Positions 35,764-44,822 of a stretch of 51,654 nt of DNA are shown here, one piece after another. Every line of letters begins with the position of its first letter. Positions within the stretch are counted from its first letter, which is position 1. Where the stretch lies: assembly GCF_002729955.1 (NCBI RefSeq), contig NZ_PBYA01000019.1, forward strand, positions 1-51,654, written 5' to 3'. This stretch comes from Salinisphaera sp. (GTDB lineage Bacteria > Pseudomonadota > Gammaproteobacteria > Nevskiales > Salinisphaeraceae). The translations under genes and the position numbers were made by a program. Below the pieces are notes generated by a model. That model was not told the origin of the DNA and did not search any database. It worked only from the letters and a program-made list of their open reading frames with translations.

Positions 35764-38085
35764 ATGACATTGCGTCCGCGCACGTTTCGAAACCAGCTCA
35801 TGATTGCGCTGCTCGGTTTCGTACTGCTCGCCGAACTCGGGGTTGCGATTTCGATTCTGCAGCGAACGTACGACCAGCGCGTCGATCAGGCCCACGACAC
35901 GCTGCAGGTCGCCAGCCGCGTACTAGACCGGGTGCTGGAAGTACGTGCCGAACAGCTTCTAACCACTGCAAACGTTCTGGCCTCCGATTACGGCTTTAAG
36001 ACTGCGATCGGAACCCAGGACGAGTCCACGCAGCGCACGGTTCTACGTAACTACGGCGACCGAGCCCATGCCGATCTGGCCACGCTAGCCGCCCCCTCGG
36101 GCGAGTTGATCACCCTCGTACCCCGTAACCGGGCCGAGCTCGGGGTCGATCCGTTTGCCCGCGTACTCGATCGCGCGCGCCGTCTGGGGAGCGCCAGCGG
36201 ACTCATCATGGTTGAGGATCGGCCGTATCAGTACGTGCTCGCACCGGTGAATTCGCCGCGGCTGATTGCCTGGGTGGGCATGGGTTTCCTCGTTGATGAC
36301 GATATTGCCCGCAACGTGGCGGCCGTAACCGGGGTACACGTCAACTTCATCGTGCGCGAAGGCGACGACGAACTGTATTCGACCGGGCCGCAGGACGCCG
36401 ACGGCAGCGTGGCAGCGACCGACAGCGATGCCTTTATGGTGGAACGACATACGCTGTTCGATGCCGACGGCCACCAGTTGGATGTTGCCCTGTCGTTGTC
36501 GCGCCGTACCGTACTTTCGCCCTACTACGACATGGCGAGCAGTCTGACTCTGGTGTTCATTATCACGATCGCCCTGAGCGCATTCGTCGCTATCGCCCTG
36601 GCAAGACGGCTGAGCCAGCCGGTACGCGAGCTTAGCGAGTTCGCCGAATCGGTGGCGGCCGGCCATTATCACGAGACGCCGGGCGGCCAGGGCATCGGCG
36701 AATTCGATGTGCTCAGCGACGCCCTCAACGACATGCAGATCGCGGTACGCCAGCGTGAAAACCGCATACGCCATCAGGCCACGCACGATGCCCTGACCGG
36801 CCTGCTCAACCGCAACGCCGTGCGCGACGTGCTCTACGAGCAGATGAACAACGACAGCCACGTCACGCTCGTGCGTATCGCCCTGCACGGCTTTTCGCGC
36901 ATCAACAGCGCGCTCGGCTACAAACTGGGCGACGAAGTACTCAAGACCGTCGCCGGGCGTCTCAACAACGCCTGCAGCACGGAACACACGCTAGGCCGCA
37001 TCGAGGGGAACGATTTTCTCGTTCTGGTGGAGTGTCATGCCGACGATGAAGACATGCTGGCGATGGTCGAACATCTGCGCTCCAAGGTCGAACAACCGCT
37101 GCACCTCGAGCACACCTCGATCCAGCTTCTGCTCGATATCGGCGTGGTGCGTGTACCCGAACACGCCGACGATATCGAATCCGCCTGGCGACGCACGGTC
37201 ATCGCACGGGATGGTTCGCGAGCACAGCGTTGTGCAACGTTCCTCTACGAGCCCGGAATGGATGAAGCGCATCAGCGCGAACTGGCGATCATCCAGGGTA
37301 TCGCGCCCGCGATAAAACAGGGCGAGCTGTCGCTGCTGTATCAGCCCAAGATGGCTCTGGTCGACGCCCGTATTGTTCAGGTCGAAGCCTTGGCACGCTG
37401 GCACCATCCCGAACTGGGCCCTATCTCGCCGGACGAATTCATCGGCCTGGCCGAACGTTCCGGCCAGATCCGGCTGCTCACCGAATGGGTCGTCCAGCAG
37501 GTCTGTCGCGATCTCAACTACTGGCGCTCCAAGGGCATCAACCTGGGCGTCGCAATCAACCTGTGCGCCGACGAAATTGCCCAAAGTGAGCTCGAGGCCA
37601 CCCTGGCGCCGCTGCTGACGCTATGCGAGGGCAAAGAACGCATTACCCTGGAAGTCACCGAAAGCGCACTTCTACGCGAGCCGCAAAGCGCGTTGCAGAA
37701 CCTGCGCGCCCTGCAGGCGCGGGGCGGCCGGATATCGGTGGACGACTTCGGCACCGGCTATTCCTCCCTTGCCCAGCTCAAAAGTCTCGCGCCGGACGAA
37801 CTCAAGATCGACAAGTCGTTCGTATTCGGGCTCGCCGACACGCCCGCCGATCAGTTCATTGTGGATCTGATCATCGATCTCGGGCACAAACTGGGTCTCG
37901 AGGTTGTGGCGGAAGGCATCGAAAACGCCGAGTCATGGCAGTATCTGCTGCATCGCGGCGCCGACATCATCCAGGGCTATTACCTGTCGCGCCCCATGGC
38001 CGCCGACGCCATGGTCACCTGGCTGGCCGAACACGATGCCAACCGCGAGCGCTGGCTGGATTACTCGACCGACCAACAGCCCTGA
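35764..38085 (+). CDS. Membrane sensor with degenerate GGDEF and intact EAL (c-di-GMP phosphodiesterase)
   Basis: A 773-residue inner-membrane protein: TM1 (about 12-32), a periplasmic Cache-like sensor (about 35-250), TM2 (about 257-280), HAMP (about 282-335), GGDEF (about 345-490) and EAL (about 510-755). The GGDEF signature is EGNDF, so cyclase activity is probably lost and the domain may be regulatory. The EAL domain keeps its ligands: EALARW, INLCADE, LEVTES, DDFGTGYSSL, LKIDKSF, VVAEGIE and QGYYLSRP, so it should hydrolyse c-di-GMP. I start at the ATG 35764, not the TTG at 35698. The signal sensed is unknown. Confidence 0.92.
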   Translation: MTLRPRTFRNQLMIALLGFVLLAELGVAISILQRTYDQRVDQAHDTLQVASRVLDRVLEVRAEQLLTTANVLASDYGFKTAIGTQDESTQRTVLRNYGDRAHADLATLAAPSGELITLVPRNRAELGVDPFARVLDRARRLGSASGLIMVEDRPYQYVLAPVNSPRLIAWVGMGFLVDDDIARNVAAVTGVHVNFIVREGDDELYSTGPQDADGSVAATDSDAFMVERHTLFDADGHQLDVALSLSRRTVLSPYYDMASSLTLVFIITIALSAFVAIALARRLSQPVRELSEFAESVAAGHYHETPGGQGIGEFDVLSDALNDMQIAVRQRENRIRHQATHDALTGLLNRNAVRDVLYEQMNNDSHVTLVRIALHGFSRINSALGYKLGDEVLKTVAGRLNNACSTEHTLGRIEGNDFLVLVECHADDEDMLAMVEHLRSKVEQPLHLEHTSIQLLLDIGVVRVPEHADDIESAWRRTVIARDGSRAQRCATFLYEPGMDEAHQRELAIIQGIAPAIKQGELSLLYQPKMALVDARIVQVEALARWHHPELGPISPDEFIGLAERSGQIRLLTEWVVQQVCRDLNYWRSKGINLGVAINLCADEIAQSELEATLAPLLTLCEGKERITLEVTESALLREPQSALQNLRALQARGGRISVDDFGTGYSSLAQLKSLAPDELKIDKSFVFGLADTPADQFIVDLIIDLGHKLGLEVVAEGIENAESWQYLLHRGADIIQGYYLSRPMAADAMVTWLAEHDANRERWLDYSTDQQP

Positions 38086-38375
38086 GGGTAAACGTCCCGC
38101 GATACGACCGAACCAACCACCTAATCCGCGCCGTATTGACTGCAGGCATAAGGAGATGGCAACAAGTGTGGCAATGCGCGCAGGAACGATCCATCGCCTG
38201 CGTCCAGTCCATAGCGCATGCCTGGGCCGGCCGGATGGAAAGCCTATATCTTCTGCTCGCGAACCGAGGGTTTCAGTCCGACTTAAACACAGCCGGCGCC
38301 CATCGGATCGTGCCGATGGGGTGCGCTCGCTGCGACGCCGATCAACGCCCTGCCCCCGCCCGCGCCAATTCCTCC

Positions 38376-38404
38376 TTGGCGACCTTCCGCTATACCGATA
38401 TAGT
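38376..38404 (+). promoter_or_regulatory. Sigma-70 promoter of the tRNA gene
   Basis: TTGGCG (38376-38381) and TATAGT (38399-38404) with exactly 17 bp between them, followed by GCTCCCC, a GC-rich discriminator typical of stringently controlled stable-RNA promoters. Predicted start of transcription is near 38411, about 11 bases before the mature tRNA 5' end. Confidence 0.75.
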
Positions 38405-38421
38405 GCTCCCCGCATGCACGG

Positions 38422-38498
<77 letters not shown>

Positions 38499-38922
38499 TC
38501 TGCATAGCGGCTGACCGCCAGTCAGACCGTATCTCGCGTCCCCACTCAGCACTTGGTGTCGGCTGATCGGCGCCTGCTCCTGCGCGACTTGATGCGTGGC
38601 TATCGCTGAGCTCATGCACGCTCACGCCCGAACGAGCATGCATGCGGCACACAGGCCGGCGTTACGCAGACAGGGTGCGTACCGACGAGACCTCCGGCAT
38701 CCACGCGCTCTTCGCACCGGTGTTCGCCCGCGTCGCTGCACATGATTGGATCGCGTCCTGGCTCAACTTTCCGGCCTGGCGCGGCCATATGCTCGTTCGC
38801 GCAAACGCGATGGCGAATAAATCACCACCGCGCTCAAACTCGCTTGCAGCAACGCCCCGCCGGGCCTGTCCACAGACTTGTCCAGCCGTTTTGTGAACGA
38901 CGGCGGGGCTTCTGTACGCCGA
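38499..38922. other. Non-coding stretch downstream of the tRNA
   Basis: 424 bases with no gene I can support. Several overlapping open frames of 60-110 codons on both strands have no protein-like composition; one antisense to the tRNA is a known type of false prediction. No second copy of the tRNA 3' end (attachment-site duplication) was seen in the following kilobases. Confidence 0.6.
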
Positions 38923-39324
38923 CTAGTGTTTTGCCGTGCGCCCGATCGCGCTTCGCTGCTGTGCCTGGGCAGCCTGCTGGAGACCGAGCGCGCCCATTCG
39001 ACGCGCGCGGGTCGCGCTGCGAACGGATGCATCGAAATGCCGCTGCCAGTACTCGCGTGCCGGCGCACTGAACCAGTGCTGCGGTGACGTATTGAAAACC
39101 CACAACAGATAATCGCGCCCTGCGAGATCGACCAGTTCGCAGACGTCGCGATAAGTGCCCGCGGTCATTACCCGGGCGGCGATGCGCTCGGCGGGTTCGG
39201 TTTCGCCGAGGCGTTCCCGCGGGAAATACTTCTGCGCCATAGCGGCAAGAAAACCGTAAAGCGCTTCCGGGTGATGTTCGACAGCCGTAATCATGAAAGC
39301 CACCTCCGTTGCCGACAAATTCAT
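38923..39324 (-). CDS. Hypothetical protein, 133 residues
   Basis: Not recognised. Starting at the ATG 39324 (MNLSATEVAFMITAVEHHPE), the product is mostly helical, with aromatic-rich segments EALYGFLAAMAQKYFPRE and RDYLLWVFNTSPQHWF and a basic, Gln/Ala-rich tail. The first 90 residues look protein-like with balanced hydrophobic patterning, so I think the gene is real. No signal peptide or membrane span. An in-frame upstream ATG at 39366 would add 14 unconvincing residues. Neighbours are the tRNA upstream of its 3' end and a DUF2188-like gene on the same strand, giving no functional clue. Confidence 0.55.
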   Translation of the reverse strand: MNLSATEVAFMITAVEHHPEALYGFLAAMAQKYFPRERLGETEPAERIAARVMTAGTYRDVCELVDLAGRDYLLWVFNTSPQHWFSAPAREYWQRHFDASVRSATRARRMGALGLQQAAQAQQRSAIGRTAKH

Positions 39325-39696
39325 GGTTCGAGACCGGGGCTGGCCCGACCGAATCGAACCGCCCATCCCCTCAAGTGCCCGCTAGGGTGCGACTTCAAGA
39401 TGACAAGCGAACGACAGAACGAAGGGAATTTGAAGATGGCGTACGCGCATGGCCAACGCCGTTTTATGACAACTATTTAATTTTAATTTTCAGTCTTTTA
39501 CGGAGTCTCGGCTCGCCGCAATATTCGTCTAGCGAATTAAGCGCGGCGGCCGGCATCGATAAGCCAAGATCTTGAGCGCTTATCCGCGAACGCTGGAACA
39601 GGGCCGGGCTTGGCACGAACCGAAAGAACGGATGATCGACTCTAGATGGGTGCCACACACCGCCAGGGGGCATGGGGCGCAGCTCGACGCGCGGGA
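39325..39696. other. Intergenic stretch with an AT-rich patch
   Basis: No supportable gene. Around 39464-39505 the sequence becomes strikingly AT-rich (ATTTAATTTTAATTTTCAG region) compared with the GC-rich surroundings. This might be the promoter region of the hypothetical gene, which is transcribed leftwards from 39324, or a trace of transferred DNA. Confidence 0.5.
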
Positions 39697-39927
39697 TCAG
39701 CCAGCATGACTGAAGCTGGCCGGCCGGCCGAAATTACGTTCTATTTCGACCTCGCCCGCGGCGTTCTCCACCCGAACGAGGCTCGGCCGCTGACGGCTGG
39801 CAAGATCCATCGCCCTGGCAATCGCGTTATCACGGCAGCGGTAGCCACGGCACGGCCGGGGTGTGCCCAACTGCTCCACATACCAGTAAGCACTGTTACG
39901 TACCACGCGATAAACCTGCACAGTCAT
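39697..39927 (-). CDS. Small DUF2188-like protein
   Basis: A 76-residue protein opening MTVQVYRVVRNSAYWYVEQL, then a helix with the alternating pattern RCRDNAIARAMDLASR and a final strand RVENAAGEVEIERNFG. This strand-strand-helix-strand layout, with a tryptophan in strand 2 and an Ala-rich helix, matches the DUF2188 family of small proteins of unknown function. Recognition is by pattern, so moderate. The 140-base upstream region toward the M23 gene contains an inverted repeat TATTAA-N7-TTAATA (40002-40020) that could be part of its promoter or an operator. Confidence 0.6.
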   Translation of the reverse strand: MTVQVYRVVRNSAYWYVEQLGTPRPCRGYRCRDNAIARAMDLASRQRPSLVRVENAAGEVEIERNFGRPASFSHAG

Positions 39928-40001
39928 ATCGGACGAATGCGTTGCGATGTCAGTTGCTGATGGTAACTAGAAGACGACGTCCGTACAACTACTTAGGCTG
40001 T

Positions 40002-40020
40002 TATTAATCGCCCGTTAATA
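40002..40020. promoter_or_regulatory. AT-rich inverted repeat upstream of DUF2188-like gene
   Basis: TATTAA (40002-40007) and TTAATA (40015-40020) separated by seven GC-rich bases. It lies 75 bases upstream of the DUF2188-like start and 48 bases past the M23 stop. Could be a regulator site; there is no direct evidence. Confidence 0.3.
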
Positions 40021-40067
40021 CGCCCTTCCGCTATTCATGCGCCCACCCTGAACGCATTCAGCCCGCC

Positions 40068-40922
40068 TCAGTCCCCGCGCTGCAAAACCAGCAGCGGGTC
40101 GATACGCGTGGAAAACCAGGTCATGCCCCAGTGCAGATGCGGCCCGGTGGCGCGCCCGGTAGCGCCAACCTCTCCGATGATGTCGCCCTGCGCGACGCTA
40201 TCGCCCACGGCGACATCGAGTTTGGACAGATGCAGGAAGTTCGAGCCGACGCCATAACCATGGTCGATGAGTACGGTACCGCCGGTGAGGTACATATCCG
40301 GTTCGGCCAGCACGACGGTGCCGGACGCCGGCGCTTTCACTGGCGTGCCAGTGCGCACGGCGATGTCCATACCCGAATGAGCCGAGCCGGGCGTGCCGTT
40401 GTAGACCCGCTGATTGCCAAAGCGTCCGCTGATCCGCCCGCGGACCGGCCAGATGAAGTGTTCGGCAAAACCCAGCCCCTGATTCGAGTCGGCGCGTGCC
40501 GCCGTGACCTTTTTCTGCTCGCGGGCGATACGGCGCGCGATGTCCGGCGGGGGCGAAACAGTCTTGGGCGGTACGCCGTTGACCCGCTCGATGGGCCAGT
40601 CGCGCGGACGAATCTCGACCGTCACGACCTGTTCGGCCTGCCCGGGCGGGGTGACGTGCAGGCGGGCCACGCCCTTGGCATCGCGCCCGATGCCAAACAC
40701 CACGGTGCCGTAATCGGTCACGTTGAGAGAACGGCCCTCGTAGCTCACCCGGCTGCCCGAGGGGACGCGGGCATAAACCAGCGCCCCCTGCTGCACATGG
40801 GCCGGTGCCACCACCTCGGCTGCAGACGCCTGTTTGGCCCAAGCAAGCGTGAGCCAGAGCAGGGGCAGCAGAACCATGGCCGCACCACGCGCCATGCGGT
40901 TTGTCGAAGGCTTAGGGTTCAT
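40068..40922 (-). CDS. Periplasmic M23 family metallopeptidase (LytM domain)
   Basis: A secreted peptidoglycan endopeptidase or LytM-type activator. Residues 1-34 form a signal peptide (hydrophobic AAMVLLPLLWLTLAWA ending in ASA-AE). An N-terminal beta-rich domain (about 40-110) precedes the LytM/M23 domain (about 160-280) with zinc ligands in HSGMDIAV (HxxxD) and GPHLHWGM (HxH). Because the ligands are complete, it may be catalytically active. The arrangement resembles the M23 peptidases with an N-terminal PilT/DUF-like barrel found beside xseA in other gammaproteobacteria, but here it stands alone. Confidence 0.92.
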   Translation of the reverse strand: MNPKPSTNRMARGAAMVLLPLLWLTLAWAKQASAAEVVAPAHVQQGALVYARVPSGSRVSYEGRSLNVTDYGTVVFGIGRDAKGVARLHVTPPGQAEQVVTVEIRPRDWPIERVNGVPPKTVSPPPDIARRIAREQKKVTAARADSNQGLGFAEHFIWPVRGRISGRFGNQRVYNGTPGSAHSGMDIAVRTGTPVKAPASGTVVLAEPDMYLTGGTVLIDHGYGVGSNFLHLSKLDVAVGDSVAQGDIIGEVGATGRATGPHLHWGMTWFSTRIDPLLVLQRGD

Positions 40923-41042
40923 TGATCGCGTACCTTGTCGAGACGGAATTCACGGGCCCGCTTAGCGGATCCCACTATCGCAGACGCGCCTGTCGAAAGT
41001 GCCCGGCATTCGCCGTCGCGATGGGTTGACGGCCCCGGCCTT

Positions 41043-43904
41043 CTACAACGGCGCGCCCGCGGAAGCGGGTTTCATGAGCGCGGCCTCGGCCGGCTCCGGT
41101 CGGTGAAAATAATAGCCTTGAAAGTACCTGACGTTCGCCCGTTTGAGCAGCTCGAGTGCTGCCTGGGTTTCGACGCCTTCGGCGACGACGTGCAAATCCA
41201 GCGTTGCCGACACATCCGCGATCGAGCGCAGCACGGCCCGATCGATCGGATCGTGTTCGAGATTGCGCACAAAGCCGCGATCGATCTTGATGCCGTCCAC
41301 CACCGCCTGCTTGAGCACGTCGAACCCGGCATGGCCGCCGGCAAAGTCGTCCAACCATACTTGGAAGCCGCGCGCTCGCAGATGCTCGGTCAACGCAGGA
41401 TAGTGTTCTCCGAACAGGGCTTCGCTCTCGGTCACCTCGAACACCAGTTGGCCTGCCTCGGCCTGCCACTGATCGAGCATGGCGATGAGCTGACGGTGAA
41501 AGAGCGGGTCCGCCATGCTGACGGCGCTGATGTTGATGCTCAGATAGAACCCTTCCGGCCAGAGGCCCCGCTCCCGGTAATCATCGATCAGTTCGAGCGC
41601 ATGCTGCAGCACCCAGCGATCGATACGGCTCATCATCCCGAGCCGGGTGGCAATCGGCAGGAATGTTTCCGGGCGAATCACGCCGTCGGGTTCGCACAGA
41701 CGCAATAACGCCTCGTAGCCCACGGGGTTGCCCTCGGCGTCGACCACGGCCTGTAAATAGAGCGCGAACTGATCCTCGTCCAGACCACGTTGGAGCTGCT
41801 CGGCCGCACCCTCATTTTCTATCGCGCGCTCGCCGGCGTCGGCACGTTCCTGGTAGAGCTCGTAGCGGTTGCGGCCCGCGTTTTTGGCGGCATAGAGCGC
41901 GGTGTCCGCATGCAGCAGCACGGAATCGGTCGAATCCAGCGCGGGGTCGAGCTCGGCCACACCGATGCTCACACCCACGTTGAAAACACGCCCTTCGTAG
42001 CGAAACTCATGGCTGCGGACCCGCTGGATGATCTTGTCTGCCACGATACGTGCGCCCTCGGCATCGCTGGCATGGACCACGGCCGCAAACTCGTCACCGC
42101 CAAGACGGGCGAGCACGTCGCTATCGCGCAGCAGCGAGCGCATGGCCTGGGCGATCTCGCGCAGGAGTTCGTCACCCGCCGCGTGGCCACAGCTGTCATT
42201 GACCGCCTTGAAATGATCCAGGTCGAGATACATCACGAAGGCATGCAGCGCGCCCTGCTGCACGCGCAGCCAGGTCCGCATGAGCGCTTCATCGAACCCG
42301 CGCCGGTTGGGCAGCCCGGTCAGCACATCATGGCTCGCCTGGTGGGCCAGTTCCTGCGTCGCCCGCCGTGCTTCGCTGATGTCCTGGAACACGAACACCG
42401 CGCCCCGTATGGCGCCGGTATCGTCGTGGATCGGCGAGATCGAATCGACGATGGAGATGAACTGCCCGTCGCGACGTCGCAGACGAGTGAAGATCGGCAC
42501 CCTTACACGATCGCCGTCCTTGAGTACCTTCGGCAACGGATCGTCGAGCGCCACTTCGTCGTCGGCGTCGTAGAACTGGACGACGTCGCCGAACTCGGCG
42601 CCGACGATCTGTTCACGCGTACAGCCCAGCAGGTCCGCGCTCGCTGAATTGAGTTCGGTGATACGGCCTGCGGCATCGACCCGTATCACGCCTTCGCCGA
42701 TCGACTCGAAGGTGATGTCGGCCAGTTCCTTGGCCTCGAACAGTTCGTGCAGGGCCTGCTTGCGTTCGGAAATATCCTGAATATGGCAGATGAAATACAG
42801 CGGCTCGCCGGCGTCATCACGAAGCAGTGACACATCCAGCTGCACATCGACGCTGTGTCCCTGCCGATGGAAATAGCGTTTTTCCATACGGCCGGCGAGC
42901 TTGCGGCCACTGAGCAGGTCGTCGACGTAATCGAGGTCGGTTTCCAGGTCGTCCGGATGGGTAATGTCCTGGAACGTCAGCTGCAGCAGTTCGACTTCGT
43001 CGTAGCCGAGAATCTCGCAGAGAGCGCGGTTGACGGAAATCCAGCGGCCTTCTGGCGATACCAGCGCGATCCCGGTCGGCGCGTGGGCGAGCGTCTGGGT
43101 CAGCCGGCGCTTGGATCGGCGCAGTGCATCCTGTGCCTCGTGTTGCTCGGTCACATCGGACACGGTTCCGATAATGCGCCGAGCCGGCTGCGTATCCGCG
43201 GCGCTGCCCTGCTCGCGCAGCCATATCGGCGCACGATCCGGCAACAGCAGGCGGTACTCGAACGAGTACTCCGAAGACGGATCGGCCAGATGCGCCTCGA
43301 TTCGGGCCCTGCGAGCATCGCGTTCATCGGGGTGTATCCAGGAATACCATTTGCCGCGTTCAATGGCCGTTTCGTCAGCGAAACTCAGCCCAATACGGCT
43401 ATTAAAGCGCCCATAGAGTCGATAGACATCTTCGTCGATGTCGATATCGATCAAACCCAGCCCGGCGTTTTCACTGGCCGTACGCCAGCGCGTATTCTCG
43501 CCAAGCAGCCGCCGCTCGCGCGCGGCACTGGCAACCAGGGCCTCGTTTTGGTCGTGCACGTCAATTACGGCGCCAGCCAGCAAAGGCAATCGTCCGTCGC
43601 GTAGCTCGACTTGGCCGATCGCCTGAATATAGCGATGCGTGCCATCCGCGCGAACCAGCTCGACGATGAGGCTGTAGCCCGTACCCGTCTCGCGCGCCGC
43701 GGCGAGCGCCTTATTCAAGGCCTCTCGCGAATCCTCGGTATAAAACGCCAACGCGGAGTCGATCTGCGGGGTAAACGTCCGGCGCTCGACGCCATGCAGC
43801 GTATACACCCCATCGGACCAGCGAATCTGCCCGGTTTCCAAGTCGTAGAACCATACGCCTGCACGCCCATGGCGCTCGAGAACTTCGAATCCTTTTAGCT
43901 GCAT
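41043..43904 (-). CDS. Multi-PAS diguanylate cyclase/phosphodiesterase (PAS x4, GGDEF, EAL)
   Basis: A 953-residue cytoplasmic protein with four tandem PAS/PAC units (about 5-125, 145-260, 270-390, 400-515), a GGDEF domain (about 525-685) and an EAL domain (about 700-945). The cyclase motif LARLGGDEFAAVV is intact, and HQASHDVLTGLPNRRG begins the domain. The EAL ligands YEALLRL, INISAV, EVTESEA, LDDFAGG, IKIDRGF and VVAEGVE are present; loop 6 reads DDFAGGHAGF instead of DDFGTGYSSL. Both activities are possible. No transmembrane segments. I start at the ATG 43904; a TTG at 43922 is an alternative. Confidence 0.93.
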   Translation of the reverse strand: MQLKGFEVLERHGRAGVWFYDLETGQIRWSDGVYTLHGVERRTFTPQIDSALAFYTEDSREALNKALAAARETGTGYSLIVELVRADGTHRYIQAIGQVELRDGRLPLLAGAVIDVHDQNEALVASAARERRLLGENTRWRTASENAGLGLIDIDIDEDVYRLYGRFNSRIGLSFADETAIERGKWYSWIHPDERDARRARIEAHLADPSSEYSFEYRLLLPDRAPIWLREQGSAADTQPARRIIGTVSDVTEQHEAQDALRRSKRRLTQTLAHAPTGIALVSPEGRWISVNRALCEILGYDEVELLQLTFQDITHPDDLETDLDYVDDLLSGRKLAGRMEKRYFHRQGHSVDVQLDVSLLRDDAGEPLYFICHIQDISERKQALHELFEAKELADITFESIGEGVIRVDAAGRITELNSASADLLGCTREQIVGAEFGDVVQFYDADDEVALDDPLPKVLKDGDRVRVPIFTRLRRRDGQFISIVDSISPIHDDTGAIRGAVFVFQDISEARRATQELAHQASHDVLTGLPNRRGFDEALMRTWLRVQQGALHAFVMYLDLDHFKAVNDSCGHAAGDELLREIAQAMRSLLRDSDVLARLGGDEFAAVVHASDAEGARIVADKIIQRVRSHEFRYEGRVFNVGVSIGVAELDPALDSTDSVLLHADTALYAAKNAGRNRYELYQERADAGERAIENEGAAEQLQRGLDEDQFALYLQAVVDAEGNPVGYEALLRLCEPDGVIRPETFLPIATRLGMMSRIDRWVLQHALELIDDYRERGLWPEGFYLSINISAVSMADPLFHRQLIAMLDQWQAEAGQLVFEVTESEALFGEHYPALTEHLRARGFQVWLDDFAGGHAGFDVLKQAVVDGIKIDRGFVRNLEHDPIDRAVLRSIADVSATLDLHVVAEGVETQAALELLKRANVRYFQGYYFHRPEPAEAALMKPASAGAPL

Positions 43905-44049
43905 CGATCTGGCTCTGAGCAATTACAGCAAGCGCTCAACGAGTCTTCGTTCGGCGGCGAGAAACACGGCATTACGTCATTATACAGCTTCTTACTGCAA
44001 CGTTTTCAGCACCTTGCCTTTTCAGCTTCGTCTTGCTGGCCTTGTGCTG

Positions 44050-44799
44050 TCAGACGCGCCCGTGCGGCAAAGCCACCGCACACAGCGACTCGGCGAATTC
44101 ACTCAAGCGGATGGTGCAGCGCTCGATGTTCGAATACTGGTTGAGCTCGTCCTCGATGTATTCCATGGCGTCGCGCACCAGTGTGTCCGCCTCGAGGATT
44201 TCATACTGGGGTTCGAGTTCGCGTGCCTGCGGCCCGACCGTTAGCAGGCCCAGCGAATACATATGGGCAATGAAGTTCGGCACCTGGGCGCGTAAAAGCA
44301 CCCCGGCCTCCTTGCCAACGCTTGAGGCATAAGACAACACGCGGGTGCTACCAATGCCCGGCAGCGACCCGGCGTTTACATGCACCATTGGCCAGGTACT
44401 GCCGTCGGCCATGAGTACCAGAATGCGGGCCTGCGACGGATTGAGCTGTCGCAGCAGCCGCACATAGAAATCCTGTTCGATCGCCTGCTGGTCGGTACCG
44501 CGAGAGGCATCCAGCAGCTCGGCGAAGATCTGCGCCGGCAGCGTGTCGCTGTTCGGGCTCGAGTTGCCGAGCGGATCAGCCGGGCGGATGCCGGCACGAT
44601 CGAGTCGGTCGCCCAGGCTCTTGAGCGCGCGGTATTCGGCACGACGCAGCGCGCGAATACCCAGCCCGGCCACCGGCCGGCGGCCCAGCCACAGCGCGGT
44701 TCGACGCAATAACTCCAGCGGCAGAGGCGCGCTCTTTTCCGTCTCGAATTCCGGCGCAAACGCATCGTAGCGCTGCTGTTCATAATCGTATTGATTCAC
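44050..44799 (-). CDS. DUF4393 (Abi-alpha-like) protein
   Basis: A 249-residue protein whose start is a GTG at 44799, supported by a full AGGAGG at 44804-44809; the longer frame into the upstream gene is not used. The N-terminal 90 residues are basic and helical; the middle (about 120-200) has DFYVRLLRQLNPSQARILVLM and a winged-helix-like YSLGLLTVGPQ segment, which match DUF4393, a family related to the Abi-alpha abortive infection protein. No membrane segment. It lies 23 bases after a DUF445 membrane protein gene, so the two are one operon. Function unproven. Confidence 0.65.
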   Translation of the reverse strand: MNQYDYEQQRYDAFAPEFETEKSAPLPLELLRRTALWLGRRPVAGLGIRALRRAEYRALKSLGDRLDRAGIRPADPLGNSSPNSDTLPAQIFAELLDASRGTDQQAIEQDFYVRLLRQLNPSQARILVLMADGSTWPMVHVNAGSLPGIGSTRVLSYASSVGKEAGVLLRAQVPNFIAHMYSLGLLTVGPQARELEPQYEILEADTLVRDAMEYIEDELNQYSNIERCTIRLSEFAESLCAVALPHGRV

Positions 44800-44822
44800 A
44801 CAGGCCTCCTTGCTGTCCCGGC

